From NCBI RefSeq assembly GCF_002104515.1, contig NZ_NBOE01000007.1, positions 62,001-126,000 on the forward strand: 64,000 nt of DNA, in the 5' to 3' direction. The notes below the pieces were generated by a model. The model saw only the letters and a program-made list of their open reading frames with translations. It was not told the DNA's origin and ran no database searches. Positions 9,208 to 20,382 of the stretch are shown here, piece by piece. Position numbers and translations under genes: made by a program. This stretch comes from Colwellia polaris (GTDB lineage: Bacteria; Pseudomonadota; Gammaproteobacteria; Enterobacterales; Alteromonadaceae). Numbering within the stretch: the stretch's first letter is position 1; each line of letters begins with the position of its first letter.

Positions 9208-9375
9208 TTAACTTTGATATACCCAAGCTAAAAATGATTTAGACTCATTTACATTAGTAAATGAAATTAATTTTGTACCGTTTTTATCCGTTACTGCAAC
9301 ATTGTTTTTGTTAACAGAAATTGATTGAATCGGTGAGGCGATCGAATAGATCGTACCTTGGTATGTATAAGACAT
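9208..9375 (-). CDS. Small hypothetical protein (55 aa)
   Basis: This short open frame runs on the minus strand from ATG at 9375 to TAA at 9208. It begins MSYTYQGTIYSIASP and ends FLAWVYQS. AAAAGAG lies about seven bases upstream of the ATG. The product is soluble-looking, with no signal or membrane segment; a VAVTDKNGTKLISF segment suggests a small beta-rich fold. It converges with the MBL-fold gene and its stop lies 11 bp from that stop. I do not recognise the family. The good start context and a complete frame in otherwise stop-rich DNA favour a real gene. Confidence 0.55.
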   Translation of the reverse strand: MSYTYQGTIYSIASPIQSISVNKNNVAVTDKNGTKLISFTNVNESKSFLAWVYQS

Positions 9376-9904
9376 AATAAACTCTTTTAATGTGCGTTAA
9401 AACGCATGAACAAAAGCTATATTATTGTATAGTGGAACTTTTTTATTTGAAAAATAACAACTTTTAACGAGCCGCGCTCGAAAAATCAGACAATAATTTA
9501 AGCTTAATAAATTAAGTGATGACTAACTGTGAAAGGGAAAGGCAAACACGATTTTATAAATAATCGGTTAAATAGACTAGATGGGAATAGTTAACGAGCG
9601 CACTATAATGTTATTTGTTTAACAAGTAAACGTTTTTTACTGCTCTTTTATGATTTATTTATCAAATCTTTATAACTAAAGTCATTTAGCCCTCTTGAAC
9701 GAGGACAAAATAAAAGTATCAGTAAGTGCTAAGGTTGATCAATATATGCATCAAAACTGACAGAAGCACTAAATAACAGAATCTACTAGCTTATTATTGT
9801 CTGCTTCCTTCTTGCGCTTACTGGTAATCCGCAAAAATGTAATAAAGTAAAATTGTTCGCTAAGTATTTACAAAGCAAATAACCTCCAATACTTTTAACC
9901 TCTT
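9376..9904. other. Long non-coding stretch
   Basis: About 530 bp lie between the 55-codon gene and the sbcC stop. The region is AT-rich and stop-dense in all frames. It must include the small gene's promoter near 9376-9450. I see no convincing gene, repeat or terminator. Confidence 0.5.
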
Positions 9905-12900
9905 TTAATTCCCATGATATCGATAACACTCAGCTAACTCACTGACACCTAAACCATTCTGTTTTTTCACTTCAATTTGTACATCAATACGTTTTTTTAA
10001 GGCATCTACATGACTTATAACACCGATCATTTTGCCACTGGCATTTAATGAATCTAGAGCCGATAAGGCAATTTCAAGGGTGTCGTTATCTAGTGTGCCA
10101 AAACCTTCATCAAGAAACAGTGAGTCAATACTAGTTTTTGCACTGACTAAATCTGATAGCGCGAGTGCTAACGCCAAACTAACTAAAAAGCTTTCGCCAC
10201 CCGATAAGGTTTTGGTATCGCGCACACTATCGGCTTGCCAAGTATCTAAAACCTCTAGCGCTAAGTTCTCTGATTGCTGGCATTGTAATTGATATCGACC
10301 ATGTAATTTATTTAGCTGTTGGTTGGCTAAATACACTAAGTGCGACAGTGTTAAGCCTTGAGCAAAGCGTCTAAACCTTGCGCCGTCTGCTGCGCCAATT
10401 AAACCATTAAGATGCGAGAGATCATCAAGTGCTATTTGCTGCTTTGTAATTTCATCAAGTAGCGACTTTTGCTCATCGCGCTGTTGTATATCTTGCGAAA
10501 TTTGCTGACTTAATTGGCCTTGACGAATTTGCAGCTGCTTCAATGTTTCGGCACAAATAGCGGCTTTATGATCAAATTCAGTGACATCTAAATCTTTTTC
10601 TAGTACTAACGACTGAGTAAACATTAAGTCGTTTAAGCGCTCGTCGTTGTTAATATTTCCGGCGTTATTCCCTGTATCATTATCGGCATCAACATGAGTC
10701 GACTCAACCAGTGCTTTGGTTTGTATTTGTAGCTTCACTTTATCTTGTTCAAGTTGCGATAATTGTTGCTGTACTTGTGTTAATTGTGCTTTGGCCTGTT
10801 GAGTTTTTTGCGTAATTTCTTGTTGTAAAGACTTCAAGTTAAGCCTTTGCTCTTGAGTTAATAACGCGGCTTTAAAGTCTGCCTCTGTTGCAAAATCACT
10901 TTGGGCTAGTTGGTTTTGCCAAGTTTCTATAGCAACTTGCTGCTGTGGCAATAAACGACTTATTGCAGCAAGGTTTGCATTTAATTTACCGGCAATGTTT
11001 TGTTGCAGGCTTTTTTGATCACTCAGGTTATTTTGCAACTGCACCAACAACTGCTCTTGGGTTTGCTGCTGCTGTTTTAATTGTTTACGTGCTTGTTGTG
11101 TATCTTGTTCTCCAAAGAGTGTTTTACGTTGTAAGCGTGTTTCATCTTGCTGTTTTTCAATCAGCATTAATTCATCTTTAATCGCTTGCTCTGTCAGGCT
11201 AAGTTGCTCTATTTTACTATGAGCAATAGCCAGCTGTTGCTGTATTTGTTGTAATTGCTCATTTTCTGTAGCGACACCATTAAGCGCTGTTTGATACGCC
11301 TGACCTTGTTGTTCTAGTTCAGATAACCAAGCATTTTGTAACGGTAAAACATCAGAAAACTCATTAGTGGCTACTTCACTACCAGCCGCTTCATCGTTTT
11401 GATATACATTGAAAATATCTGGTAAAATCGTCTGATTATCTTGCATTAGCTTACTAAGTTTTTGGTAAGTTGACGCTATTTTTGCCAGCTGACTTTGTAA
11501 GTTTTGTTTGTTCTGCTCTGCTTGCTGATGCAATTGGTTTAGTTGTACAGTTTTATTTTGGCTAAGGTTAGTTAAGTTGACTAGTTGCTTGTCTAGTCCC
11601 AACACTAATTCAGTTTGCTGCTGCGTTGTTTGTTTTAATTTTTGTAGTTGGTTATTGGCATTATTAAGCGCTTCAAAGTGTTGTTTTCGAGCTTGCATAT
11701 CAGCATTTATTTGCTCGAAAGCTGACAATTCTAGTTCAATTTTTAGCTGTTCGCGTAAGGTTAACCACTGTGTTGTCAACTGCTGTTGTTCTTGTAGTTT
11801 TGTGCTTTTGTTTTCATTAATTATGTTAAGTTTATCTTTCAGTCGCTCTTGTTCTGCAGATAAGCTTTTACCTTGAAGTTCAAGTTGTTCTAATTCTGCA
11901 GTAAGCTGTTTCAAGCGCTGCTGGTGCTCATTGCCTACTGAATTATTTTCACTCAGTGCTTGATAATCAGCAACGGCTGGGTGGTGATCTGAGCCACATA
12001 ATGGGCAAGCTTCATTGGCTTTTAAGTTTGCTCTATGCGCACTAAGCGACATAATGGTTTTTTGTTGCTCAACAATCAGTTGCACATCAAGCAATTCTGC
12101 TTTTTGGTTTTTATAGCGCTCTCGCAACGGTGCTAATTGCTCAATCACATTGGTTAGCTGCTGATTGTCTGCAGCAATGACTTGCTCTATGTTGCCTAGT
12201 TCAGCACTGAGTACTTGATACCTTTGCGCATTATGTAATGCTTGTGTTTGCTCATTTAAGCTTGATTGCAGCTCGTGCAATTGTTGGCTGAGCACAGATT
12301 CATTTTGGCAATGATAATGCTGTAACAACTGACTGACATCGTGCTCATGAGCCTTAAGGGTAAGTTGCTGTTGTTGACACTCTGTTTCTAATGCAACTAA
12401 TTGCTGTTGCTCTTTATTGAGTTCACTGGTTAGTAATTCAGTTTGGTTTTGTAAGTTTGTATTTTGCGCTATTAACTCAAAACTCCCCTGCTTTTCATTA
12501 AACATTTGCTCAAGCATATTTCGCCACAATGGCAAGTGCTCAGGTAAAGCCGATAAATGAGCTTGTTGCTCAATAATGTTTTGTGAATGGGAGATTTTAT
12601 CTAACTGCTGTTTTTGCTGTAACGTTAGTTGTTCAACTTGAGTTTTCGCTTGAGTTGTTGCCTCAGCCGCACTCTTAACACGATTAGTTTGCTGATTTTT
12701 TTGCTCTGCCAATTGCGCTATTTTACTGTCAAGCGGGAGTACTTGCTCAACAATTAATTGCTCTGTTTCTTGCTGCTGAGCAATGAATTTCTCATGAGAT
12801 ATTAAAAACGCTTTTAAGGCCTGTTCGGCAGCTTCTAGCTGTACCTGACTTTGTTTATTATCAACTTCAAGGGCTTTCTCTTGGTCTTTAAGCTCAGAAA

Positions 12901-13855
12901 ACTGATGATTAAAATGACTAAGTTGTTGAAAATCTGCACGTAAGTTTTCTGCAGGCTCAGATAAGGCTAAAGCTTGCAGTTGTGTAGCGTTATCTGTTTG
13001 TAATTCTTGTGCAGCAGCTTGTTGTTGCTCAGCAATGGCGCTTTGCTGATTAGCGTTTTGCACATTCACTAGCCAATTTCGAACTTGTTGCCAGTGCGCA
13101 AGCTGCGCTTCATAAGGCTGTTGCTGAGCTGATACTTTATTGAGTTGGTTGTTAATCTCGCTTTGTTGCTCTGTAGTTAACAACTGCATGCCTGTACTTT
13201 TAGCCTGCAATAGCTTTAACTCATTGGTTGCACTTTTATGTTGCTCGAATACGGCTTTAGAGATATCGCCATAAATTTCACTACCGGTAAGCTCTTCTAA
13301 TAAATCGGCACGTTCATTAGCAGGGGCATTTAAAAAGGCAGCAAATTCACCTTGTGATAGCATCATCGACTTTTTAAAGCGTGAGAAGTCTAACCCCGTT
13401 AAACGCGCTATTTCGCTGCGAATATCAGAAACTTTTGTTGCGATAACTTCTGCTTCACCTGAGCTAGGATCAAAGGTATCGGCAGTGTTGGGGTTAGCAA
13501 GTATTTTAGCTAATTCGGCCGTCGGTTTTTGCAAGTTCCCATCAATACTATTTTTTGCGCGCCGCTGACTCCAAAACGCACGGTAAGCTTGCCCCTTAAC
13601 TTCAAACTCTACCTCAGCTAAGCAATTTGCTGTTTGACGGGTCATTAATTGGTTTTGCTTATCTGATATGGTTAACCTTGGAGTTTGGTGATATAGCGCC
13701 AAACACATAGCATCGAGTATTGTAGTTTTACCTGCTCCCGTAGGACCAACAATGGCAAAAAGCGCACTGGTATCAAATGGTGACTGGGTAAAGTCAATTT
13801 TCCAATGACCTTTTAAAGAATTGATATTTTCAAAGCGAAGCGACAATATTTTCAT
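9905..13855 (-). CDS. sbcC: Nuclease SbcCD ATPase subunit SbcC
   Basis: This 1316-aa SMC/Rad50-type ATPase pairs with SbcD to cut hairpins and protein-blocked DNA ends and so removes palindromes. The N-terminal half of the ATPase has Walker [10 protein letters not shown] at about residues 37-45. Long glutamine- and leucine-rich coiled coils flank the zinc-hook CPLC near residue 616. The C-terminal half has the ABC signature [14 protein letters not shown] (about 1218) and Walker [13 protein letters not shown] (about 1245). It is longer than E. coli SbcC (1048 aa), mainly in the coiled coil. The start overlaps the sbcD stop by 4 bp, so the two form an operon. Confidence 0.95.
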   Translation of the reverse strand: MKILSLRFENINSLKGHWKIDFTQSPFDTSALFAIVGPTGAGKTTILDAMCLALYHQTPRLTISDKQNQLMTRQTANCLAEVEFEVKGQAYRAFWSQRRAKNSIDGNLQKPTAELAKILANPNTADTFDPSSGEAEVIATKVSDIRSEIARLTGLDFSRFKKSMMLSQGEFAAFLNAPANERADLLEELTGSEIYGDISKAVFEQHKSATNELKLLQAKSTGMQLLTTEQQSEINNQLNKVSAQQQPYEAQLAHWQQVRNWLVNVQNANQQSAIAEQQQAAAQELQTDNATQLQALALSEPAENLRADFQQLSHFNHQFSELKDQEKALEVDNKQSQVQLEAAEQALKAFLISHEKFIAQQQETEQLIVEQVLPLDSKIAQLAEQKNQQTNRVKSAAEATTQAKTQVEQLTLQQKQQLDKISHSQNIIEQQAHLSALPEHLPLWRNMLEQMFNEKQGSFELIAQNTNLQNQTELLTSELNKEQQQLVALETECQQQQLTLKAHEHDVSQLLQHYHCQNESVLSQQLHELQSSLNEQTQALHNAQRYQVLSAELGNIEQVIAADNQQLTNVIEQLAPLRERYKNQKAELLDVQLIVEQQKTIMSLSAHRANLKANEACPLCGSDHHPAVADYQALSENNSVGNEHQQRLKQLTAELEQLELQGKSLSAEQERLKDKLNIINENKSTKLQEQQQLTTQWLTLREQLKIELELSAFEQINADMQARKQHFEALNNANNQLQKLKQTTQQQTELVLGLDKQLVNLTNLSQNKTVQLNQLHQQAEQNKQNLQSQLAKIASTYQKLSKLMQDNQTILPDIFNVYQNDEAAGSEVATNEFSDVLPLQNAWLSELEQQGQAYQTALNGVATENEQLQQIQQQLAIAHSKIEQLSLTEQAIKDELMLIEKQQDETRLQRKTLFGEQDTQQARKQLKQQQQTQEQLLVQLQNNLSDQKSLQQNIAGKLNANLAAISRLLPQQQVAIETWQNQLAQSDFATEADFKAALLTQEQRLNLKSLQQEITQKTQQAKAQLTQVQQQLSQLEQDKVKLQIQTKALVESTHVDADNDTGNNAGNINNDERLNDLMFTQSLVLEKDLDVTEFDHKAAICAETLKQLQIRQGQLSQQISQDIQQRDEQKSLLDEITKQQIALDDLSHLNGLIGAADGARFRRFAQGLTLSHLVYLANQQLNKLHGRYQLQCQQSENLALEVLDTWQADSVRDTKTLSGGESFLVSLALALALSDLVSAKTSIDSLFLDEGFGTLDNDTLEIALSALDSLNASGKMIGVISHVDALKKRIDVQIEVKKQNGLGVSELAECYRYHGN

Positions 13856-15198
13856 GACTTAGTCTCCTCGTTACCCGTGCTTTTAGTAGTACTTACTTCA
13901 GCTTCTTTATGTTCAACCAACGCCCGTTTGGTTGAACTGGCGAGTTGTGTTTGCTCAGCAATATTTAAATATAAGCTGTTTAGGCGTTGTTTACGTTGCT
14001 GCTGCTCTGGAGTTTGCCAATTTTCTAGCGCTAAGCGTGCATCAAATACCTCTTGAACACTTAATTCGCTTAAGGTCACTTTTTTCTCGTGACTTGGCAT
14101 TTGTTGGCGTGCTTTTTTGCTGCGCCTGACCAGTAATACTTCAACGGGGAAATCTTTCACGATTTGTTCGATTCTAGCGCTTAAATCTAGCAAGTATTCT
14201 GCGCTTTCAACTTCTATATCTAACCAAATTTTTTCTTGGCTAGTAGACTTGCTATCACTTAGTTCAAGGGCTAACGATTCCGTAACCGCAGTAATATCTT
14301 GGGTTAGTGTATCTAAATGGGTTTTTACAATAGCTAAAGGTTGAAAACATGGCACGTTAGATAATGTTACTTCGCCGAGCTCTCCATTTTTAAATTCAGC
14401 AATAACAATGCTTTTTTGAGTTTTAGCTTCATCAAAACTTAATGCGATAGGCGAGCCGCTATAACGAATATGCTCACTTTTAGTTACTTTTTGCGGACGG
14501 TGAATATGACCTAAAGCGATATAGTCGGCAGCAGGAAATTCGCTGGCAGGAAAAGCCTCTAATGTGCCGATATAAATATCACGTACCGAATCACTGACCG
14601 ATGCGCCAATAGTGGTTAAATGCCCGGTAGCAATAATGGGTAAGCGAGCCGCTTTATCTTGTTGCTGTGTTGATAATGTTTGTGCATGCTCAAATAACAC
14701 TTGATAATGCGCTGAAATAGCTTGTTGTAATGACTGTTGTTTTTCGCTGGCTGATTGTCCAGCATAACTTTTAACAATATCGCGTGCTCGAATAAACGGA
14801 ATAGCGCAAATAACCGCTTGTTGATCAGTTTTAAGGCTTTTAAGGATAAACACTTGTTCAGACAAATTGCCGCTGGCGGTTGATACCACCCTAGTTGATA
14901 ACTGCTGTAATAACTTTTGCGACTCAGATAGCATAGCAACTGAGTCATGATTACCCGCTAATATCACTAACTGGCAGTCGGTTTGATGGAGTTTGGCGAT
15001 AAAATCAAAATACATTTCGCGAGCATAACTTGGCGGTGTGCCGGTATCAAAAATATCGCCCGCAACAATAATGGCGTCTATTTTCTGACTTTGCGATTGT
15101 TCAACTAGCCAATCTAAAAACTGTTGATGCTCACGTGCGCGACTTTTGCCATAAAAGTGTTGGCCTAAATGCCAGTCGGATGTGTGAATAATTCTCAT
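13852..15198 (-). CDS. sbcD: Nuclease SbcCD subunit SbcD
   Basis: The 448-aa Mre11-type nuclease subunit carries the metallophosphoesterase motifs in order: HTSDWHLGQ at the N-terminus, [19 protein letters not shown], then a GH near residue 192 (ATGHL) and ALGHIHRPQ. The C-terminal part includes a capping domain and a variable tail. It makes the endo- and exonuclease complex with SbcC, whose gene starts inside the last 4 bp. It is first in the sbcDC operon, with about 120 bp separating it from the kinase gene downstream on the same strand side. Confidence 0.95.
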   Translation of the reverse strand: MRIIHTSDWHLGQHFYGKSRAREHQQFLDWLVEQSQSQKIDAIIVAGDIFDTGTPPSYAREMYFDFIAKLHQTDCQLVILAGNHDSVAMLSESQKLLQQLSTRVVSTASGNLSEQVFILKSLKTDQQAVICAIPFIRARDIVKSYAGQSASEKQQSLQQAISAHYQVLFEHAQTLSTQQQDKAARLPIIATGHLTTIGASVSDSVRDIYIGTLEAFPASEFPAADYIALGHIHRPQKVTKSEHIRYSGSPIALSFDEAKTQKSIVIAEFKNGELGEVTLSNVPCFQPLAIVKTHLDTLTQDITAVTESLALELSDSKSTSQEKIWLDIEVESAEYLLDLSARIEQIVKDFPVEVLLVRRSKKARQQMPSHEKKVTLSELSVQEVFDARLALENWQTPEQQQRKQRLNSLYLNIAEQTQLASSTKRALVEHKEAEVSTTKSTGNEETKS

Positions 15199-15320
15199 AA
15201 TTTAGTGTGCGCCAACAGCTTAAAATCAAAGTAATTATTCTACCGACTCTATTGAATGGTTGCTACAACACTTGTTTGAAACATAACTAATTAATTCAGA
15301 ATCATCTTATTTTTAGACAA

Positions 15321-16931
15321 CTAATCAGGGTAGCCAGTTATTTTTTTAATATTTTGATAAATAGGCTTTAATTGTTGATACATTTTCAGATAAACCTGTT
15401 TGTATAATTGGTTATATAATTTTACGTTAGCTGGGTTAGGGGTAAACGTTTGCTCAGTACGGGTCATTGCGCTGGTTGCTTGCCGGTAGTTGTCATAATA
15501 GCCTAAGCCAACAGCGACATTAATGGCAGCGCCTAAGCCTGACGCTTCAAAGGTATGCGGTCTGTGTACCGGCAAATTAAAAATATCAGCGGTTAGTTGC
15601 AATGCGGCATCAGATTGCGAGCCACCGCCTGACACCATTAACTTGGTTATTTTACATTTTTGACGTTTTTCTAAGTTCTCTTTACCTTCTCTTAAGGCAT
15701 AAGCCAAACCTTCTAAAATCGAGCGGTAAATATGTGCTCGCGTATGTACATCACCAAAGCCGATAATCGCCCCTTTTGCTTCAAGGTTTTTTAACCCTGG
15801 AGACCAATAAGGTTGTAGCATTAATCCCATAGAGCCTGGCGGTACTTGTGCAACGAGTTGATCAAACAAGCTCTCAGCACTAACGCCTAATGTTTGTGCT
15901 TTTTCAACTTCATTTTGACCAAATTCTTGCTTAAACCAGTTAACCATCCAAAAACCACGATAAATCATCACTTCACTGCTGTATTGCTCGGGAATAGCTG
16001 ACGGATAAGGTGGAATAAAACTGTGCGGTTCAACATATTTAGTGTTGTTTGTATTAATAGTTGCGGTTGTGCCATAACTTAAACTTGCTGTGTCTGGTTG
16101 AATACAACCTGAGCCCAACACTTCACAGGCTTTATCAGACGCTGAAGCAATTAATTTTGTTCCTACTTTTATCCCCGTATGCGTGGCGGCATCACAGGTG
16201 ATTTCTCCCAGAACATCACCCGGTTTAACTAAACTTGGCAGCATTGAGCGCTTTACCGGTAATGCATGCCACTTCCAATCCCAAGCTTTTGCCCAGTTTT
16301 GCTTTTTATAATCAAAGGGAAAGTAACCAACAATACTGCCTATTGAGTCTTTAAATTGCCCCGTTAAACGGTAGGTTAAAAATCCTGACAATAATAAGAA
16401 TTTATCCGTATTTCCCCATACATTAGGTTCATGTTGCTCAAGCCAGTTCGCTTGCGATTTACGACGAAAATATTCAATAACTTTACTTTGACCTATTAAG
16501 GAGAATGCGGTGCGCCAATACCAAGGCATTGCCTTGTTTTGTTGACATAAACGCTGATCAAGCCAAAGAATAGCCGGTCGAAGCGCTTCGCCATGTTTGT
16601 CTAAGTTGATCACGGTTCCACGCTGAGTAGTTACCGTAACCGCCGTCACCCTATCACGATAGCCATTTTCAATAACCTCATTTTGCTGCCAAAGTTGCTG
16701 ACAACACTGACCTAGCATTTGCCAGAAGTAATCAGCATTTTGCTCAGCCCACCCCGGATTTTTAGAAAAATAAGCTTCCAATTCAATACGGCTTCTAGCG
16801 AGTAAATTCCCCTTTAGATCAAACAGTAAAGCGCGAACACTTTGTGTACCATTATCTATGGTTAACATTAAATCACTTGTTTGCTTTTCAGTGTTTTGGG
16901 GTTTATCACTTTCGGTCATGTTATTACTCAT
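15321..16931 (-). CDS. FGGY-family carbohydrate (glycerol-type) kinase
   Basis: The 536-aa kinase has the FGGY N-domain phosphate loop (LTIDNGTQSVRALLFD, about residues 23-38) and the C-domain adenosine motif VSGGGSQSDAALQLTADIF near residue 430. A substrate-domain motif (AILWLDQR) lies between them. The family phosphorylates sugars or polyols with ATP; this branch is related to glycerol and xylulose kinases but the substrate is not clear. The start overlaps the stop of the GlpD-like gene by 4 bp (ATGA-type), so they are translated together. It is the last gene of a three-gene operon. Confidence 0.82.
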   Translation of the reverse strand: MSNNMTESDKPQNTEKQTSDLMLTIDNGTQSVRALLFDLKGNLLARSRIELEAYFSKNPGWAEQNADYFWQMLGQCCQQLWQQNEVIENGYRDRVTAVTVTTQRGTVINLDKHGEALRPAILWLDQRLCQQNKAMPWYWRTAFSLIGQSKVIEYFRRKSQANWLEQHEPNVWGNTDKFLLLSGFLTYRLTGQFKDSIGSIVGYFPFDYKKQNWAKAWDWKWHALPVKRSMLPSLVKPGDVLGEITCDAATHTGIKVGTKLIASASDKACEVLGSGCIQPDTASLSYGTTATINTNNTKYVEPHSFIPPYPSAIPEQYSSEVMIYRGFWMVNWFKQEFGQNEVEKAQTLGVSAESLFDQLVAQVPPGSMGLMLQPYWSPGLKNLEAKGAIIGFGDVHTRAHIYRSILEGLAYALREGKENLEKRQKCKITKLMVSGGGSQSDAALQLTADIFNLPVHRPHTFEASGLGAAINVAVGLGYYDNYRQATSAMTRTEQTFTPNPANVKLYNQLYKQVYLKMYQQLKPIYQNIKKITGYPD

Positions 16932-18598
16932 ATTGATGCACCATTAGCTTGTGGCAAACTATATGAACATTGCCACAGCGCTAAATATCGCTTAATTTCT
17001 TGTTGCCATTTTGTTTCGCTCCAAGATAAATAAGGCGAACAAAGTACTTTAATTTGCGGCAAAATGTCACGAGCGCCCGCCGGTAATACGTTACCCAGTC
17101 GTGTACGGCGTAGCAATAGATCATCAAGATGTTGCACTTGTTCAAATCTTACCGCCCAAACTAACTCCGCCCACAAGTGCCTACTATAACGTATCGGCTG
17201 ACAATCTTGTTTTGCACTGGCTTGAATAAATGCAGCACTAAATTCACCATAACAGGCCATTATTTGTTGTTGAATATGATGACTAAAAGTTAGTTTTAGC
17301 TGGTGATCAAATTGCGATAAAATAGGTTGTTGACTCGCAACATTAAGCGCGCCCGTTAACGTAGGTTCGTTTGCTTTATCTTCAAGCATTAACTGCTGAC
17401 AAACCTGATCAAGCACTTGCTGTGCAATCAACCTAAAAGTAGTTAACTTACCGCCAGTAACGGTGAATACGCTTTGTTGTTGCGTGATATGGTGATCGCG
17501 TTTTTCTTTCGATGGCGTTAATGCATTATCTGTTGTACTGACGGGACGAACACCGGCAAAAGTTGAAATAATATCGTCTTTGGTTATTTTCGCGTTTGGA
17601 AATTGCTGCTTTACCGCCGCTAGTAAATAATCAAATTCTGACTGACTTATTTTAGCTTCAAACGACATGTCATCATTATGATCAACATCGGTAGTACCCA
17701 CTATAGTTACATTTTGCCATGGGTATATTTGCACAGGCCTTTTATCTTGAGGGTGTTGAACAGAAATAACACTAGCCACCGGTAAGCGCCAACTCGCTAT
17801 CACTAAATGGCTACCACGTAACGGCCGCATATTTACTGATGATTTATTATAATTACCGCTCTGTTTATCATGGTTTACTGGTAACAAGTTTGACCAAGCT
17901 CCACAAGCATTAACAACCACTTTAGAATCAATTATTAATGCTTGGTTTTGCCCTTCAAGTACAACTGATAATTGGCTGCTTTTGTCATTAATAGTAAGTG
18001 TTGATACTTGAGCATAATTGAGTGCTTGTCCACCGAGTTGCAATGATTCTTGGATCAAACGTTGTACTAATCGAGCGTCTTCGGTTAGTGCATCAAAAAA
18101 CTGTGTGCCACCAAGTAAGTCTGGCTCAACCACATGCGGTGCTAAAGACAAATATGCGGATTTTGGCCAAAACTTATGCTGTTTTTCGCCAGCGATAAAG
18201 TCATAACAAGACAATAAGCAATTAAATAACCAAGGTCCTGGAAACGCTTTTTTATAATGACTTAGTGCAAAGCTTTGCTTGGTGATTAGAGGCTGCCCTT
18301 CTTTTAATAAGCGTTGACGCTCAATCACAGATTCTCGGATTAATGCCACTTGCCCTTGTGCCATGTAACGTAAACCACCGTGAACCATTTTCGAAGAACG
18401 ACTCGAACTGCCCCATGCAAAATCTTTTTGCTCTAACAACAACACTTTTAAGCCCATTTGGCAGGCTAACTTTAAAATGCCAGCGCCAGTAATACCGCCA
18501 CCAATAATCACTAAATCCCAATCAGTGGTGTTTTCAATGTCAGCGATACGTTCGGTGCGCGACTGCATTATATTTTGGCTAAGTTGTGTAGTAGTCAT
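16928..18598 (-). CDS. Glycerol-3-phosphate dehydrogenase/oxidase-like flavoprotein
   Basis: The 556-aa FAD enzyme has a dinucleotide-binding GGGITGAGIL near residue 33 and the GlpD family motif SSRSSKMVHGGLRYM around residue 65. Later come GVRPVS and TVTGGKLTTFRLIA. The C-terminal domain (about 400-556) matches the GlpD cap region. GlpD oxidises sn-glycerol 3-phosphate to dihydroxyacetone phosphate and feeds electrons to quinone. Lying between a kinase gene and an alkyl-DHAP-synthase-like gene, this paralogue probably handles a related substrate and need not be the housekeeping GlpD. Confidence 0.83.
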   Translation of the reverse strand: MTTTQLSQNIMQSRTERIADIENTTDWDLVIIGGGITGAGILKLACQMGLKVLLLEQKDFAWGSSSRSSKMVHGGLRYMAQGQVALIRESVIERQRLLKEGQPLITKQSFALSHYKKAFPGPWLFNCLLSCYDFIAGEKQHKFWPKSAYLSLAPHVVEPDLLGGTQFFDALTEDARLVQRLIQESLQLGGQALNYAQVSTLTINDKSSQLSVVLEGQNQALIIDSKVVVNACGAWSNLLPVNHDKQSGNYNKSSVNMRPLRGSHLVIASWRLPVASVISVQHPQDKRPVQIYPWQNVTIVGTTDVDHNDDMSFEAKISQSEFDYLLAAVKQQFPNAKITKDDIISTFAGVRPVSTTDNALTPSKEKRDHHITQQQSVFTVTGGKLTTFRLIAQQVLDQVCQQLMLEDKANEPTLTGALNVASQQPILSQFDHQLKLTFSHHIQQQIMACYGEFSAAFIQASAKQDCQPIRYSRHLWAELVWAVRFEQVQHLDDLLLRRTRLGNVLPAGARDILPQIKVLCSPYLSWSETKWQQEIKRYLALWQCSYSLPQANGASI

Positions 18599-18671
18599 AT
18601 TAAGAACATCAATGTTTTCATTGTTTTAAGCTTCACTCTTAAGGGGCGTTGAACTTACTTAGATATGAATT

Positions 18672-20264
18672 TTATTTTAATAATGTACCGGGATTAAGTT
18701 GCTGTTCGGCGTCAAAATGCTCAACGAGATTGGCCAAAACCTTCATGCCCAACTCACCTTTTTCAATCGATAAATACTGCGCATGATCTTTGCCAACACC
18801 ATGTTGATGACTAATAGTGCCGCCATTGTTAACTATGGTCAGGCTCGCCAGATGTTTAAGCTTTTTCCAACGCGCAAGTGTTGCTGAATAACTATTAGCA
18901 TTTCGATAAACATAAGTGGTATATAAGCTACAACCTTGGCTGTAAACATGAGAAAGATGAGTAAATACATGAACCTTTTCATTTTCGGCTGCTAAACCAT
19001 CACGCATTGCTGCTTCAACTTTTGCCATTAAGTTATCAACATTGCTCCAATCAGTAGCGGTTTCAAAGGTGTCAACCACATACCCTTGCAACCATAAAGC
19101 CTCGCGCAAATAAGGCGAACGAAAGCGATTGGCTTGCCATTTCTTACCTAATAGCTCACCTGTACTAACACCTTTGAATTTTTTTACCACACGATTTAAT
19201 TGCTTTTTACTGGCTGAAACTTGTTGTTTAGTGCCGGTTAAGCCAAAAGTTAACATGCATTTATCGCTTGCACAGCCTCGCATAGATAAGTAACGCTCTA
19301 ACCACTTTATCGCACTTTCATGACCAGCTAGCTTTAATTGCGTTTGTGTTTCAACCGCATTACTCACTCGCAGCATAGACAAAGCAATGCGTTGTTGCAC
19401 AGCTTCCTGACAAAATTGACTTGCTGCTTGCCAGTTTTTAAAGAAGATCACCGAGAACTTCTCTGCATCAGCAACTTTACTTACCCGCACTTTTATTTCA
19501 GTTAAAATACCAAAGCGACCTTCTGAACCTAGTAATAACTCACGTAAGTCAGGCCCTGCTGAAGATGCCGGAAATGTTGGTACGTCAAGCAAGCCAGCAA
19601 AAGTTTCCATATTGCCACCAGCAAATAATTGCTCTATTCGACCATAACGTAACGACTGCTGACCACTTGAGCGACTAGCAACCCAACCACCTAATGTTGA
19701 TAGCTCGAAAGATTGCGGAAAGTGCCCTAGTGTATAGCCGCGAGCTAATAACTGTGCTTCTACCATAGGGCCAGGCGTGCCAGCGCCAAAAGTGGCAATT
19801 TGGCTTTGTTCATCTAAATGCAGTAATTGGTTCATTCGCCCCATATTAACGGTTAGCACAGGGCGCGAAGATTGTTCTACATTGATATGTCCAGCGACAC
19901 TTGTACCACCGCCGTAAGGAATCAAAACGATGTTTTCTGCTTTTGCGTAGCTAAGAATATCTTTAACATCTTGGGTATTTTCAGGGAAGCACACACCATC
20001 AGGAAAACAGTTAATTTCGCCACTATGCATGGCTAGCCAGTCGGGTAATGATTGCCCTTTGGCATGCCGTACACGTTGTTCAGCATCAACAGAGACTAAT
20101 GGGTGCTGGGGTAAACGAGATTCTGGTACGGTGTTAATTACCTCGGCTAAACCAATATCTTCAAGACGATGTCCTGCCCCGACAAGGGTACTTAAAAACT
20201 CTCCTGCCGATTGTGGTAACTCCATTGAGGTGTTTTCATCTCCCCAGCCATTCCAACGTCTCAT
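18672..20264 (-). CDS. FAD-binding oxidase, alkyl-dihydroxyacetonephosphate synthase-like
   Basis: The flavoprotein belongs to the VAO/PCMH family. The FAD site reads PYGGGTSVAGHIN near residue 120. Other motifs are TLGHFPQSFELSTLGGWVASRSSGQQS and, near the C-terminus, GTISHQHGVGKDH, as in alkyl-DHAP synthase (AGPS) and glycolate oxidase relatives. I start it at 20264 (MRRWNGWGDE) because AAAGGG lies eight bases upstream; a longer frame begins at 20294. AGPS makes ether lipids in animals, but bacterial relatives act on diverse substrates. It is the first gene of the operon with the GlpD-like and FGGY genes (73 bp gap) and is divergent from an AraC regulator. Confidence 0.82.
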   Translation of the reverse strand: MRRWNGWGDENTSMELPQSAGEFLSTLVGAGHRLEDIGLAEVINTVPESRLPQHPLVSVDAEQRVRHAKGQSLPDWLAMHSGEINCFPDGVCFPENTQDVKDILSYAKAENIVLIPYGGGTSVAGHINVEQSSRPVLTVNMGRMNQLLHLDEQSQIATFGAGTPGPMVEAQLLARGYTLGHFPQSFELSTLGGWVASRSSGQQSLRYGRIEQLFAGGNMETFAGLLDVPTFPASSAGPDLRELLLGSEGRFGILTEIKVRVSKVADAEKFSVIFFKNWQAASQFCQEAVQQRIALSMLRVSNAVETQTQLKLAGHESAIKWLERYLSMRGCASDKCMLTFGLTGTKQQVSASKKQLNRVVKKFKGVSTGELLGKKWQANRFRSPYLREALWLQGYVVDTFETATDWSNVDNLMAKVEAAMRDGLAAENEKVHVFTHLSHVYSQGCSLYTTYVYRNANSYSATLARWKKLKHLASLTIVNNGGTISHQHGVGKDHAQYLSIEKGELGMKVLANLVEHFDAEQQLNPGTLLK

Positions 20265-20323
20265 TTTACAACCCTTTATTATTTTATTACGCATTATATT
20301 AAAGCAAGTGTATAGTGATGAAA

Positions 20324-20360
20324 TGTCCTAAAAAGACAGTCGAGGTGACATATTTGGACA
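20324..20360. promoter_or_regulatory. Candidate AraC-regulator operator
   Basis: The 88-bp divergent spacer holds TGTCC (20324-20328) mirrored by GGACA (20356-20360). Read outward-in, the arms are TGTCCTAAAAA and TGTCCAAATAT, agreeing at 9 of 11 bases. Inner GACA/TGACA half-sites add further symmetry. The position between the regulator and the enzyme operon suits an AraC-type site. This is inferred from symmetry and position alone. Confidence 0.45.
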
Positions 20361-20382
20361 ACTTTATAGGCGACAAGCAACA

